Shown one piece after another: positions 19,355 to 26,542 of a stretch of DNA of 64,000 nt. Source of the stretch: Raineyella sp044508675 (GTDB lineage: Bacteria > Actinomycetota > Actinomycetes > Propionibacteriales > Propionibacteriaceae); the NCBI GenBank assembly GCA_044508675.1, contig JBIQHF010000003.1, positions 62,001-126,000 on the forward strand, written 5' to 3'. The notes beneath the pieces were generated by a model that was not told the origin of the DNA, did not search any database, and saw nothing but the letters and a program-made list of their open reading frames with translations. Both the position numbers and the translations under genes were made by a program. The first letter of the stretch is position 1. Every line of letters starts with the position of its first letter.

Positions 19355-20110
19355 TCAGCCCAGCTCGCGCTGGATGCCGGAGCGCACCATCGCCAAATGG
19401 GTCACATTGATCAGGCGCGTGAGCTCCTCGATCGTCTGGCGGGAGTTCGCCCGCCGCGAGTGGGCCGCGGTCGCCTGGTTGATCAGGCCGACCTCCTTGT
19501 CGGCCGCGATCTTGATCTGGCGCAGGTGGCGCGGGTCGATCCCGAAACTGGCCAACTGCTTGGCGGCCACGGCGACCGCGAAGGCGTCCTGGTCGTAGTA
19601 GTGGGTGCCGCGTCGCGGTGTGACGACCAACAGGCGCTCGAGCTCGGCGAGGATGGGCTCGGAGATGCCCGACTTCTCGATCAGTTCCATCCGGCTGAGG
19701 CGTACCGGCCGCCGCCTCCGGTTCTCCGCACCATTGGGCGGGGCATCATCCGTGCGGCGGGATTCAGGGGCAGGCGCGGCCTGCCGCTCCACAGGCGCGG
19801 CGGCCGGCGCGACTGCCGCGGGCACGGCGGGGCTGGGGGTATCGATCGCGGGCGGCGTGAGCCCTCGGTCGATCTGGTCGAGATGCTCGCGGATCACCTT
19901 GAGCGGAAGATAGTGCGCCTTCTGCATCGTGAGGATGTAATGCAGCCGCTTGACGTCCCCTATCGAGTACTTGCGATAGCCCGAGGGTGCTCTCTCGGGA
20001 CTGAGCAGGCCCTCGGCCTCCAAATAACGGATCTTGGAGATCGACAGGTCAGGAAATTCCGGAGTCAGTTCTTTGACCACCCACCCGATCGAGTGTCGGG
20101 CGTCAGGCAT
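19355..20110 (-). CDS. ftsR: MerR-like cell-division regulator FtsR
   Basis: 251 residues. N-terminal winged helix with SIGWVVKELTPEFPDLSISKIRYLEAEGLLSPER, where ISKIRxLEAEGL is diagnostic of FtsR (Rv1828 type), then SGYRKYSIGDVKRLHYIL and YLPLKVIREHLDQID. A 60-residue Pro/Ala-rich linker separates a C-terminal domain (SRMELIEKSGISEPILAELERL, GIDPRHLRQIK). In corynebacteria FtsR activates ftsZ. The start codon overlaps the garA stop (TGATG), so the two are coupled. Confidence 0.87.
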   Translation of the reverse strand: MPDARHSIGWVVKELTPEFPDLSISKIRYLEAEGLLSPERAPSGYRKYSIGDVKRLHYILTMQKAHYLPLKVIREHLDQIDRGLTPPAIDTPSPAVPAAVAPAAAPVERQAAPAPESRRTDDAPPNGAENRRRRPVRLSRMELIEKSGISEPILAELERLLVVTPRRGTHYYDQDAFAVAVAAKQLASFGIDPRHLRQIKIAADKEVGLINQATAAHSRRANSRQTIEELTRLINVTHLAMVRSGIQRELG

Positions 20111-20595
20111 CAGCGCCTGCCGCGTCCGGCTGTGTAGTAGACCATGCGGAACTTCCCGATCTGGACCTCGTCGCCGTCCTCCAATGCGACGTCGCCGTCG
20201 ACCAGGCTGCGGTTGACGTACGTGCCATTGAGGCTGCCGACGTCCCGCAGGACCACCTGGTCGCCCTCGCGCAGGAACTTCACGTGGTGGCGCGACACGG
20301 TGATGTCGTCCAGGAAGACGTCCGAGCGAGGATGGCGGCCGGCGGTGATCTCGTCGCGGTCCAGCAGGAAGCGAGCGCCGACGTTCGGCCCCCGTCGCAC
20401 GACCAGCAGGGAGGATCCCCGCGGCAGCGCCGAGACGGCTGACTTCTCCTCGGGGTTCAGCTCGTCGGCCTCGTCGGTCTCGTTGATCAGTGGGATGACC
20501 TTGGTCGTTTCCGACACCGTGACCAACGGCCCGCCGCATTGGGAGCAGAACTTACTGCCCTCGGTGTTCTGGTAGCCACAGGAAGGGCACAACAT
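20110..20595 (-). CDS. garA: FHA-domain regulator GarA/OdhI with N-terminal zinc ribbon
   Basis: 161 residues. An N-terminal zinc ribbon (CPSCGYQNTEGSKFCSQCGG, about residues 3-22) precedes an ETTKV motif (near 29-33) and an FHA domain (about 63-155) with RHPRSD, SRHHVKF and GSLNGTYVNR. In mycobacteria and corynebacteria GarA/OdhI has an N-terminal ETTSV motif phosphorylated by Ser/Thr kinases, which switches its inhibition of 2-oxoglutarate dehydrogenase; ETTKV would be the equivalent. The zinc ribbon is absent in the mycobacterial protein as I recall it. Located between gcvH and ftsR as in mycobacteria. Confidence 0.88.
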   Translation of the reverse strand: MLCPSCGYQNTEGSKFCSQCGGPLVTVSETTKVIPLINETDEADELNPEEKSAVSALPRGSSLLVVRRGPNVGARFLLDRDEITAGRHPRSDVFLDDITVSRHHVKFLREGDQVVLRDVGSLNGTYVNRSLVDGDVALEDGDEVQIGKFRMVYYTAGRGRR

Positions 20596-20630
20596 GGTTG
20601 ATATGTTCCTTGATCTCAGAGGGATATGTC

Positions 20631-21014
20631 TCAGGAATCGATGATGTCCGAGTACGCGTCGGCTTCCAACAGGTCGTCCAGTTCGTCCTCGGAGGTGATC
20701 TCGACCTCGAACAGCCACCCGTCGCCATAGGGATCGTCATTGACCAGTTCCGTGTTGCCCTGGACCTTCCGGTTCACCGCGCTGGTCACGCCGGTGACGG
20801 GAGACACGATATCGCTGGCGCTCTTGACCGACTCGATCTCCCCGACGACGTCTCCGCTCGCGATCTCGTCACCCACTGTCGGCAGGACCACCGAGACGAC
20901 CTCACGCATCTGGTCCGCGGCGTACTCGGTGTAGCCGATCCGCACCGACCGCCCGTTGCCGGACCTGACCCACAGGTGTTCCTGGCTGTACTTGAGGTCT
21001 TCGGGGAGATCCAT
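20631..21014 (-). CDS. gcvH: Glycine cleavage system H protein
   Basis: 127 residues from the ATG at 21014 with GGAG 7 nt upstream. Typical H-protein features: YSQEHLWVR near the start, IGYTEYAAD, and the lipoyl-attachment lysine Lys64 in EIESVKSAS, ending with GDGWLFEVEI. It carries the aminomethyl intermediate between the P, T and L proteins of glycine cleavage. The other gcv genes are not in the window; gcvH stands alone here in the mycobacterial Rv1823-Rv1830 order. The upstream 124 nt carries a TAGGCTAAG element that may be its promoter. Confidence 0.93.
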   Translation of the reverse strand: MDLPEDLKYSQEHLWVRSGNGRSVRIGYTEYAADQMREVVSVVLPTVGDEIASGDVVGEIESVKSASDIVSPVTGVTSAVNRKVQGNTELVNDDPYGDGWLFEVEITSEDELDDLLEADAYSDIIDS

Positions 21015-21138
21015 GGTGACTCCTGCATCTGGAAGTGGGCCGTGCTGGCGGAGCACTGAATGCTGAACCTTAGCCTAACTCCGCACCGTTTCACCCCGTC
21101 AGGGGGTGTGTCCCGGAACGTGAACCGTAGGCCATGTC

Positions 21139-22479
21139 TCAGTTCCCCGGACCGGCTGCGGCATCCCTGTCAGGTTGAGCGTACTGCGGCGCCTGCACCC
21201 GGTGCAGGGAGTCGATCACGATGTCGTCGGACCGCACGATGGCCACTTGCCCACCCACGCGCGGGTCGGTGATGCTGCTGACCAGGCCGCCGCGGAACCG
21301 GGCCGCCTCCTCCAGGGAATGGGGATCGCCGATCACCTCCAGCGTGATCGGGGTCGTCACTCGCTGCCCGTCGATCACGATCCCGGACGTTCCGTTGCTC
21401 ACCCAACTGTTCGCCACGATCCGGATCGTTCCGTTCACCTGCATCGCCTCCGCCCCCGCATCGCGCATCTCCTGGAACGCGTCGAGGATCGTGTTCGCCT
21501 TGACCTTGGCCTCGGGATCGGTGATGGTCAGGGTGATGCCCGGTCCCTGCGCGGGCACTGTCCCGGCGAGGATGCCCAATGAGGTGAGGCGTTCCTCGGC
21601 CTGCGCGCGGGCCGCAGCCTCGCTGTCCTGCCCCGATTCCAGCTCGGATCGGGCCTGTTGGAGGGCATCCAGCTCGCCCTGGAGTCGCTGCGACTCCTCG
21701 TTCAACCCATCGAGGATCCCGACCAGGTCGGACTGGCGCAATGAGGCGTACGAGTCGACCTCGTCCCGGGTCCTGATCTGCGTGACGACGGCGAACGCGA
21801 ACATGGCCAGCAGGATCGCAATGACGCTCTGGCTAAGGTCCGGACGCAGCCAGTCGCGGAGCGTCCGTGCGGCCGGCTCCGGCCCTGCGGCAGCGGGTGC
21901 CTGCGCAGTGGCGTCGTCGGGTTCCCTGTCGTCGGCATCGCTGTCGACCTCCCCCTGCTCGGCCGGGCCGACCGTGGCCTCCTCCGCAGTCGCCTCCTCC
22001 GCAGTGGCCTCGTCCGCGGAAGGCACGGCCGGCTCCTCGACCGGTTCCTGCTCCCGGGCCAGAGGTGCGACTGCAGAGCGGATCGTGGTCGGCTGCTCGG
22101 CCTCGGATCGGCTGGGCACCGATTCGGCGGAGACACTCGGCTCGGGGGCCTCGGACACCGGGACCTCGGCCACAGGTTCCCCTGGGGACGGTTCTTCAGC
22201 GGGTCCCGGCTCGTCGGGCGCCGTTTCCTCGGGGGCAGCCGGTTCCCCGAGCACGGACTCCCCCGGCACCGTTTCCTCGGGGGCGACCGCTTCTTCCTCG
22301 GGGGTGACCGCTTCCTCGAGCGGGGACTCCTCGGACACCTGTTCCTCGAGTGCGGGTTCCTCGAGCGCAGACTCCTCGGACGCGGGCTGCCCGGAAGCCT
22401 GCTCCTCGGTCACTGCCGAAGAATCCACGGCCTCGGGCTCGCGGTCCTCCGGTCGCCGGAACCGGTCGTGGTCAGGCAT
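21139..22479 (-). CDS. DUF881 protein with long acidic N-terminal region
   Basis: 446 residues from the ATG at 22479, which overlaps the sbp stop by 8 nt. About residues 10-190 are a low-complexity Glu/Pro/Ser/Ala-rich cytoplasmic region built from short EEPALEE-, APEET- and PGEP-like units. One helix (SQSVIAILLAMFAFAVVTQI, near 210) anchors the protein; a coiled-coil stretch (NEESQRLQGELDALQQARSELES) then leads to the DUF881 domain (GPGITLTITD, DAGAEAMQVNGTIRI). DUF881 proteins sit beside Sbp in division-linked actinobacterial loci; the function is unknown. Confidence 0.82.
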   Translation of the reverse strand: MPDHDRFRRPEDREPEAVDSSAVTEEQASGQPASEESALEEPALEEQVSEESPLEEAVTPEEEAVAPEETVPGESVLGEPAAPEETAPDEPGPAEEPSPGEPVAEVPVSEAPEPSVSAESVPSRSEAEQPTTIRSAVAPLAREQEPVEEPAVPSADEATAEEATAEEATVGPAEQGEVDSDADDREPDDATAQAPAAAGPEPAARTLRDWLRPDLSQSVIAILLAMFAFAVVTQIRTRDEVDSYASLRQSDLVGILDGLNEESQRLQGELDALQQARSELESGQDSEAAARAQAEERLTSLGILAGTVPAQGPGITLTITDPEAKVKANTILDAFQEMRDAGAEAMQVNGTIRIVANSWVSNGTSGIVIDGQRVTTPITLEVIGDPHSLEEAARFRGGLVSSITDPRVGGQVAIVRSDDIVIDSLHRVQAPQYAQPDRDAAAGPGN

Positions 22480-22804
22480 GGAAGATCGCCCGTCGGATCG
22501 CCGCGGCATTGGTGAAGATGCGGATGCCGAGCACGACCACCACGCCGGTCGACAGCTGGGAGCCGACGCCGATCTGGTCGCCGACCCACACGATCAGCGC
22601 CGCGATCAGCACGTTCGAAAAGAACGACACGACGAACACGCGGTCGCTGAACCGGCCCTCGAGCCAGGCCCGGAAGGCGCCGAACAGGGCATCCATCGCG
22701 GCGATGATCGCGATGGGCAGGTACGGCTGGAGGACCGGTGGCACGGAGGGCTGGAAGAAGATCCCCAGCAGGATACCGACGACCAGTCCGATGATGGGGA
22801 TCAC
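22472..22804 (-). CDS. sbp: Small basic protein Sbp (DUF1290)
   Basis: 110 residues with three hydrophobic segments: PIIGLVVGILLGIFF, AIIAAMDALFGAFRAWL with the conserved DALFG, and VFVVSFFSNVLIAALIVWVGD. This is the DUF1290/Sbp membrane family found next to ftsZ or DUF881 genes in Gram-positives. It overlaps the upstream DUF881 gene by 4 nt and the downstream one by 8 nt, so the three are translationally coupled. Confidence 0.88.
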   Translation of the reverse strand: MIPIIGLVVGILLGIFFQPSVPPVLQPYLPIAIIAAMDALFGAFRAWLEGRFSDRVFVVSFFSNVLIAALIVWVGDQIGVGSQLSTGVVVVLGIRIFTNAAAIRRAIFHA

Positions 22805-23625
22805 AGCGTTCCTCCCTCTGCGTGCCGCAGGGTCACCCGGCTCGCGGCCGGTAGCTCGAGCGACCGGTCACGCGTGATGTTCATGCTCACTCCTAGGTTG
22901 CTCTCGAGGTACGCCCACCACGCTCCGGCCTCGGTGCCGATGAATGTCTGCTCGAGGGTATCCGGGTCGCCGACCACCTCGACCGTGTAGGGATGGGTCA
23001 GGGAGCGGTAGTCCACAGTGATGGCATCCCCTGCTCCGCGGATCGCTGTCAGGGCATTGAGCCGGTGGCCATTGATCGCGATGGCCTCGGCCCCCGCCTG
23101 CCACATGCCGTTGGCCAGCAGCTGCAGGTCGGTGTCGACGACCCGGGAGTCCGGGGTGCCATCGGGACCATCGTCGACCACGATCACCAGGCCCGGGCCG
23201 GTCACCGCTGTCGCCGCGCTGGCGACCGCCAGTGCGTCCGTCTGCTCGGCGATCCGCTCACTTCCTGCGTCCCGGGCGAGTGCCTGGCGCTGCAGGTCCA
23301 GCACCTCGCCCCGGGCGGTGGCGATCTCGCCGCGCAGCTGGTCGAGCTCCTGCTGCCTCGTCTCGATGCTGGCCACCATGGCCTGCCGGTCCTGCTCGAT
23401 CTGAGGGGCGGCCCGGGTGGTCAGCACTGCCGACATCGTCAGCAGCATCGCCGCGACGAGGAACACCGGCAGCTGCAGCCACCGGCTGCCACGGCCCTTC
23501 TGGGTCCAGGCACGCTCCCGGGTGTAGTCCGGGTCGACAGCGGTCTGGCCGATCTCGCGTAGCAGGTCCATGCTCGCGTCCGGACGCGAGGAAGCTGCTG
23601 CCCGCCCGCTGCGCACCCCGTTCAC
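22801..23625 (-). CDS. DUF881 family protein
   Basis: 274 residues. One N-terminal helix (WLQLPVFLVAAMLLTMSAVLTT, about 49-70), a coiled coil (IETRQQELDQLRGEIATARGE), then a DUF881 domain: TGPGLVIVVDDGPDG, NGMWQAGAEAIAINGHRLNALTAIRGAG, YTVEVVGDPDTLEQTF. It is the second DUF881 copy of the locus, with Sbp between them, as in Rv1823-Rv1825. It starts 14 nt after lnt. Confidence 0.87.
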   Translation of the reverse strand: MNGVRSGRAAASSRPDASMDLLREIGQTAVDPDYTRERAWTQKGRGSRWLQLPVFLVAAMLLTMSAVLTTRAAPQIEQDRQAMVASIETRQQELDQLRGEIATARGEVLDLQRQALARDAGSERIAEQTDALAVASAATAVTGPGLVIVVDDGPDGTPDSRVVDTDLQLLANGMWQAGAEAIAINGHRLNALTAIRGAGDAITVDYRSLTHPYTVEVVGDPDTLEQTFIGTEAGAWWAYLESNLGVSMNITRDRSLELPAASRVTLRHAEGGTL

Positions 23626-23639
23626 GTCCCTACCCTAGG

Positions 23640-25304
23640 TCATTTCCTCCGGCCGACGGATTCCTTCGTCATCCGCAAACGTGCCAGCGCGGTGGCGAGT
23701 GCCAGGCCCAGCACACCGATGGCGGAGCCCACGATCTGCAGGGCTGCGCCGTACCGGACCGCGGGGGTAAGCGCCGTGGACAGGGGCACATCGACCACCA
23801 TGGCTGCGGGGGTGTACCAGGGCTCGCGGGCGAGGACCTCACCGTCCGGGGCGAACGCCGCGGTGTGGCCCACCGAGGAGACCTGCACCAGGGAGCGGCC
23901 GGTCTCCACGGCACGGAGCCGGGCGAACGCCAACTGCTGGTCGAGCTCGTCGGTCCGGCCGAAGTCCGCGTTGTTGGTCGGGGAGACCAGCCACGTCGCT
24001 CCCTCGCGCACGGATTCGCGTCCCAGCGCGTCATCGATGATGTCGTAGCAGATCGCCACGCCGACCGGAGCCTGCCCGCCGTCCCGGGTGCTCAGGTGCA
24101 GGACCGGGCTACCGGTCCCGGGCCGGAGCTCGCGCTTGATCAGTCCGACCAGGTTCGGCGCCAGCTTCTCGTAGAACGCGCGGTCAGGGATGTACTCGCC
24201 GAACGGCACCGGGTTGCGCTTGTCGTAGACCTCGCGCTCGGCGCCGGTCGAGGGCCACACGTACTCGGACTGGTAGGTGATCCCGTCCCGCTCGGTGGCC
24301 GAACCGAGCAGGAGGGGCGCGCCGTACCGGGCGACGAAGGCGTCGTACTGCTGCTCCAGTTGCGGGTAGCGCTCCGGATCCCACTCCGCGGCGCCCTCGG
24401 GCCACACCACGACATCAGGGTCGGCGTCGGGGGCGAGCAGATCGGTGGCCCGTAGGTGGGCGGCCATCACGTCGCCGGGCTGTCCACCCATGAAGTACCC
24501 GGCCCGCTCGTCACCGCCCTGGATACCGGCGACGCGGATGCTGCCGGTGGTCGGCACCCGGTAGCCGGGCACCGCCATCAGGCCGATCGCCGCCAGGGCC
24601 ACGGCGAGCAGCGGAAGCGCCCGCAGTGAGGGGCGTACGCCACGGTCCAGCAGGACGCGTACCGCCGGAACCGACCAGGCAGCCAGCAGCGCCAGCAGGA
24701 AGCCGGTGCCGGCCAGGCCGAGCCACGAGACGACCTCGAGCAGCGGACTCCAGGCCATGGCCTGGGCGAGTCGGCCCCACGCAAAGCCCCCATACGGCCA
24801 GGAGCTGGTGAGGGTGTCGCGGGCGGTCCACAGCCCGGCGACGACCAGCGGGGTGAGGAGCCAGCTGCCCACCGGGCCGGGCCAGGCCCGACTCCCCCGC
24901 CGGTAGGCCCAGACGATCGTCACGTAGCCGATCCCCCAGCCCACGGCCATCACCGTGCCCAGGGCGACCCACGGCAGCCAGCCGAGGAACAGGGAACTCC
25001 AGGACACCAGCGGCAGGTAGAACGCCAGGCCACTGAGCAGCCCGGTCAGCAGCACGGTGCGCGGCCGGGCCACGACGGTGGCCGAGCCCAGCACCAGGGC
25101 CAGCCCCGGGACCAGCAGCCACCACCAGCCGGGCACGGGGAAGGCCAGGCGCATCAGGAACGCACCGGCGACGCCCATCGCCGGCACCGCCCACCACGGC
25201 ATACGCCCCGGTACGGCGGACAGGTCCGTGTCGGTCGGGACGTCCGCCGCGGTCGGCCGTGGGGTCACGGTCGTCGAGCTGTCGGCCAGGCCCTCGTTGA
25301 TCAT
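23640..25304 (-). CDS. lnt: Apolipoprotein N-acyltransferase
   Basis: 554 residues from the ATG at 25304. About six to eight membrane helices in the first 290 residues, then a carbon-nitrogen hydrolase domain facing outside. The catalytic triad is visible: Glu in VVWPEGAAEW, Lys in YDKRNPVPFGEYIP, and Cys in VGVAICYDIID. A last helix closes the protein. It adds the third acyl chain to lipoproteins using phospholipid. The start overlaps the PIP synthase stop by 4 nt, so the two membrane-lipid enzymes are coupled. Confidence 0.9.
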   Translation of the reverse strand: MINEGLADSSTTVTPRPTAADVPTDTDLSAVPGRMPWWAVPAMGVAGAFLMRLAFPVPGWWWLLVPGLALVLGSATVVARPRTVLLTGLLSGLAFYLPLVSWSSLFLGWLPWVALGTVMAVGWGIGYVTIVWAYRRGSRAWPGPVGSWLLTPLVVAGLWTARDTLTSSWPYGGFAWGRLAQAMAWSPLLEVVSWLGLAGTGFLLALLAAWSVPAVRVLLDRGVRPSLRALPLLAVALAAIGLMAVPGYRVPTTGSIRVAGIQGGDERAGYFMGGQPGDVMAAHLRATDLLAPDADPDVVVWPEGAAEWDPERYPQLEQQYDAFVARYGAPLLLGSATERDGITYQSEYVWPSTGAEREVYDKRNPVPFGEYIPDRAFYEKLAPNLVGLIKRELRPGTGSPVLHLSTRDGGQAPVGVAICYDIIDDALGRESVREGATWLVSPTNNADFGRTDELDQQLAFARLRAVETGRSLVQVSSVGHTAAFAPDGEVLAREPWYTPAAMVVDVPLSTALTPAVRYGAALQIVGSAIGVLGLALATALARLRMTKESVGRRK

Positions 25305-25912
25305 GGTTGTTGGAGCAGTTCGGCCTGGGCCCGGACGGTGAACAGGCGCTGGGCGACGGTGATGGTGCCCGCCACGGCCAGCAGGACCACGGCGACCTCG
25401 GTGGCCCACGGGACGCCGAGCCCGGTCAGGAGCAGCCCCACCAGGATGATCAGCAGCCGGTCGGCCCGGGCGGCGATGCCGGCGTCGGCCCGGAAGCCCT
25501 CGGCCTCGGCCCTGGCCTTGACGTACGAGGTGATCTGGCCGACCGCGAGCGCCCAGCCGGCGACGCCGATGATGACCGGGGAGGCGTCGGCGCGCACCAG
25601 GTGGATGATCGTCGCGGTCATCACCGCCGCGTCGCTCACCCGGTCCAGCGTGGCGTCGAGGAAGGCCCCGTATCGGGACGTACGGCCGCTCAGTCGGGCC
25701 ATCTGCCCGTCGATCGAGTCCGACATCACCAGCACGCCCATCGCCAGGGCTCCCTGCCAGAGGAGCCCGAAGGGGACAGTCAGGAACGCGACCACCACCA
25801 GCAGCAGCGTGCCGATCCAGGTCACCGCGTTCGGGGACGCGCCCCAGGACAGCAGCACCCGGGCCGGCGGTGTCATCACCCGTCGCCACCCGTGGCGGAA
25901 GCGTTCCAGCAT
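25301..25912 (-). CDS. pgsA: Phosphatidylinositol phosphate synthase (CDP-alcohol phosphatidyltransferase)
   Basis: 203 residues, about six helices. The CDP-alcohol phosphotransferase motif is complete: DSIDGQMAR, RYGAFLDATLDR, VSD. TPPARVLLSWGASPNAVTWIGT and YVKARAEAEGFRADAGI match, from memory, the mycobacterial PIP synthase Rv2612c rather than PG-phosphate synthase. It would join CDP-diacylglycerol and inositol 1-phosphate. The upstream HIT and thrS genes give the same order as Rv2614c-Rv2613c-Rv2612c. Downstream, lnt stands where mycobacteria have the mannoside acyltransferase and PimA. Confidence 0.85.
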   Translation of the reverse strand: MLERFRHGWRRVMTPPARVLLSWGASPNAVTWIGTLLLVVVAFLTVPFGLLWQGALAMGVLVMSDSIDGQMARLSGRTSRYGAFLDATLDRVSDAAVMTATIIHLVRADASPVIIGVAGWALAVGQITSYVKARAEAEGFRADAGIAARADRLLIILVGLLLTGLGVPWATEVAVVLLAVAGTITVAQRLFTVRAQAELLQQP

Positions 25913-26538
25913 CAGTCGGCCCGACCGTCGGCCCCACCGGACAACTCGGTGGCCTCCGGTGGCTCCTCGGCCCAGGCATCGGCGATGAGCTCGCGGGTGT
26001 CCCCCAGGATCTGCGGGATCGCTTTCGTGTGCGCGATGATCGGGAAGAAGTTCGAGTCGCCCTTCCAGCGCGGCACGACGTGCTGGTGCAGGTGCGCGGC
26101 GATCCCGGCCCCGGCCACCTCGCCCTGGTTCATCCCGAGATTGAACCCCTGGGGACGGCTGATCCGGCGCATCACCCGCATCGCGGTCCGGGTCAGCTCG
26201 GCGATCTCCAGGGTCTCCTCCACCGTCAGGTCCGTGTAGTCCGGCACATGGCGGTAGGGACAGACCATCAGGTGGCCGGCGTTGTACGGGTAGAGGTTGA
26301 GCAGCACGAAGCCGAGCCTGCCACGATGGACGATCAGGCCGTCCTCGTCACTGCTCTCGGGCGCATGGCAGAACGGGCAGGGATCGCCGGCCTGGGCCTG
26401 CGGATGCTTCTCACCGCTGACATATGCCTGGCGGTGCGCGACCCACAGCCGCTCGAAGACGTCCGGGTCGCCGGCCATCGACGCCGCATCGACGGTCACC
26501 GGCGCCCGGCCATCACCCTGATCGTCCTGGCGTGCCAT
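25912..26538 (-). CDS. HIT-family nucleotide hydrolase/transferase
   Basis: 208 residues from the ATG at 26538; MAGDPDVF is a possible later start. The HIT domain has a zinc-type CPFCHAP motif near residue 52, the LNLYPYNAGHLMVCPYRH strand, and the catalytic triad motif HLHQHVVPRW. HIT proteins of this branch are AP4A-phosphorylase- or adenylylsulfate-like hydrolases. The gene lies 4 nt after thrS and overlaps the PIP synthase start by 1 nt, so it belongs to the same transcript. Confidence 0.9.
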   Translation of the reverse strand: MARQDDQGDGRAPVTVDAASMAGDPDVFERLWVAHRQAYVSGEKHPQAQAGDPCPFCHAPESSDEDGLIVHRGRLGFVLLNLYPYNAGHLMVCPYRHVPDYTDLTVEETLEIAELTRTAMRVMRRISRPQGFNLGMNQGEVAGAGIAAHLHQHVVPRWKGDSNFFPIIAHTKAIPQILGDTRELIADAWAEEPPEATELSGGADGRAD

Positions 26539-26542
26539 CGGC

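Noticed and set aside
21066..21082. GTTAGGCTAAG upstream of gcvH, resembling half of a DtxR/IdeR iron box
   Set aside because: Only the core matches; the flanks do not fit the 19-bp consensus. It is equally well explained as an extended -10 box.
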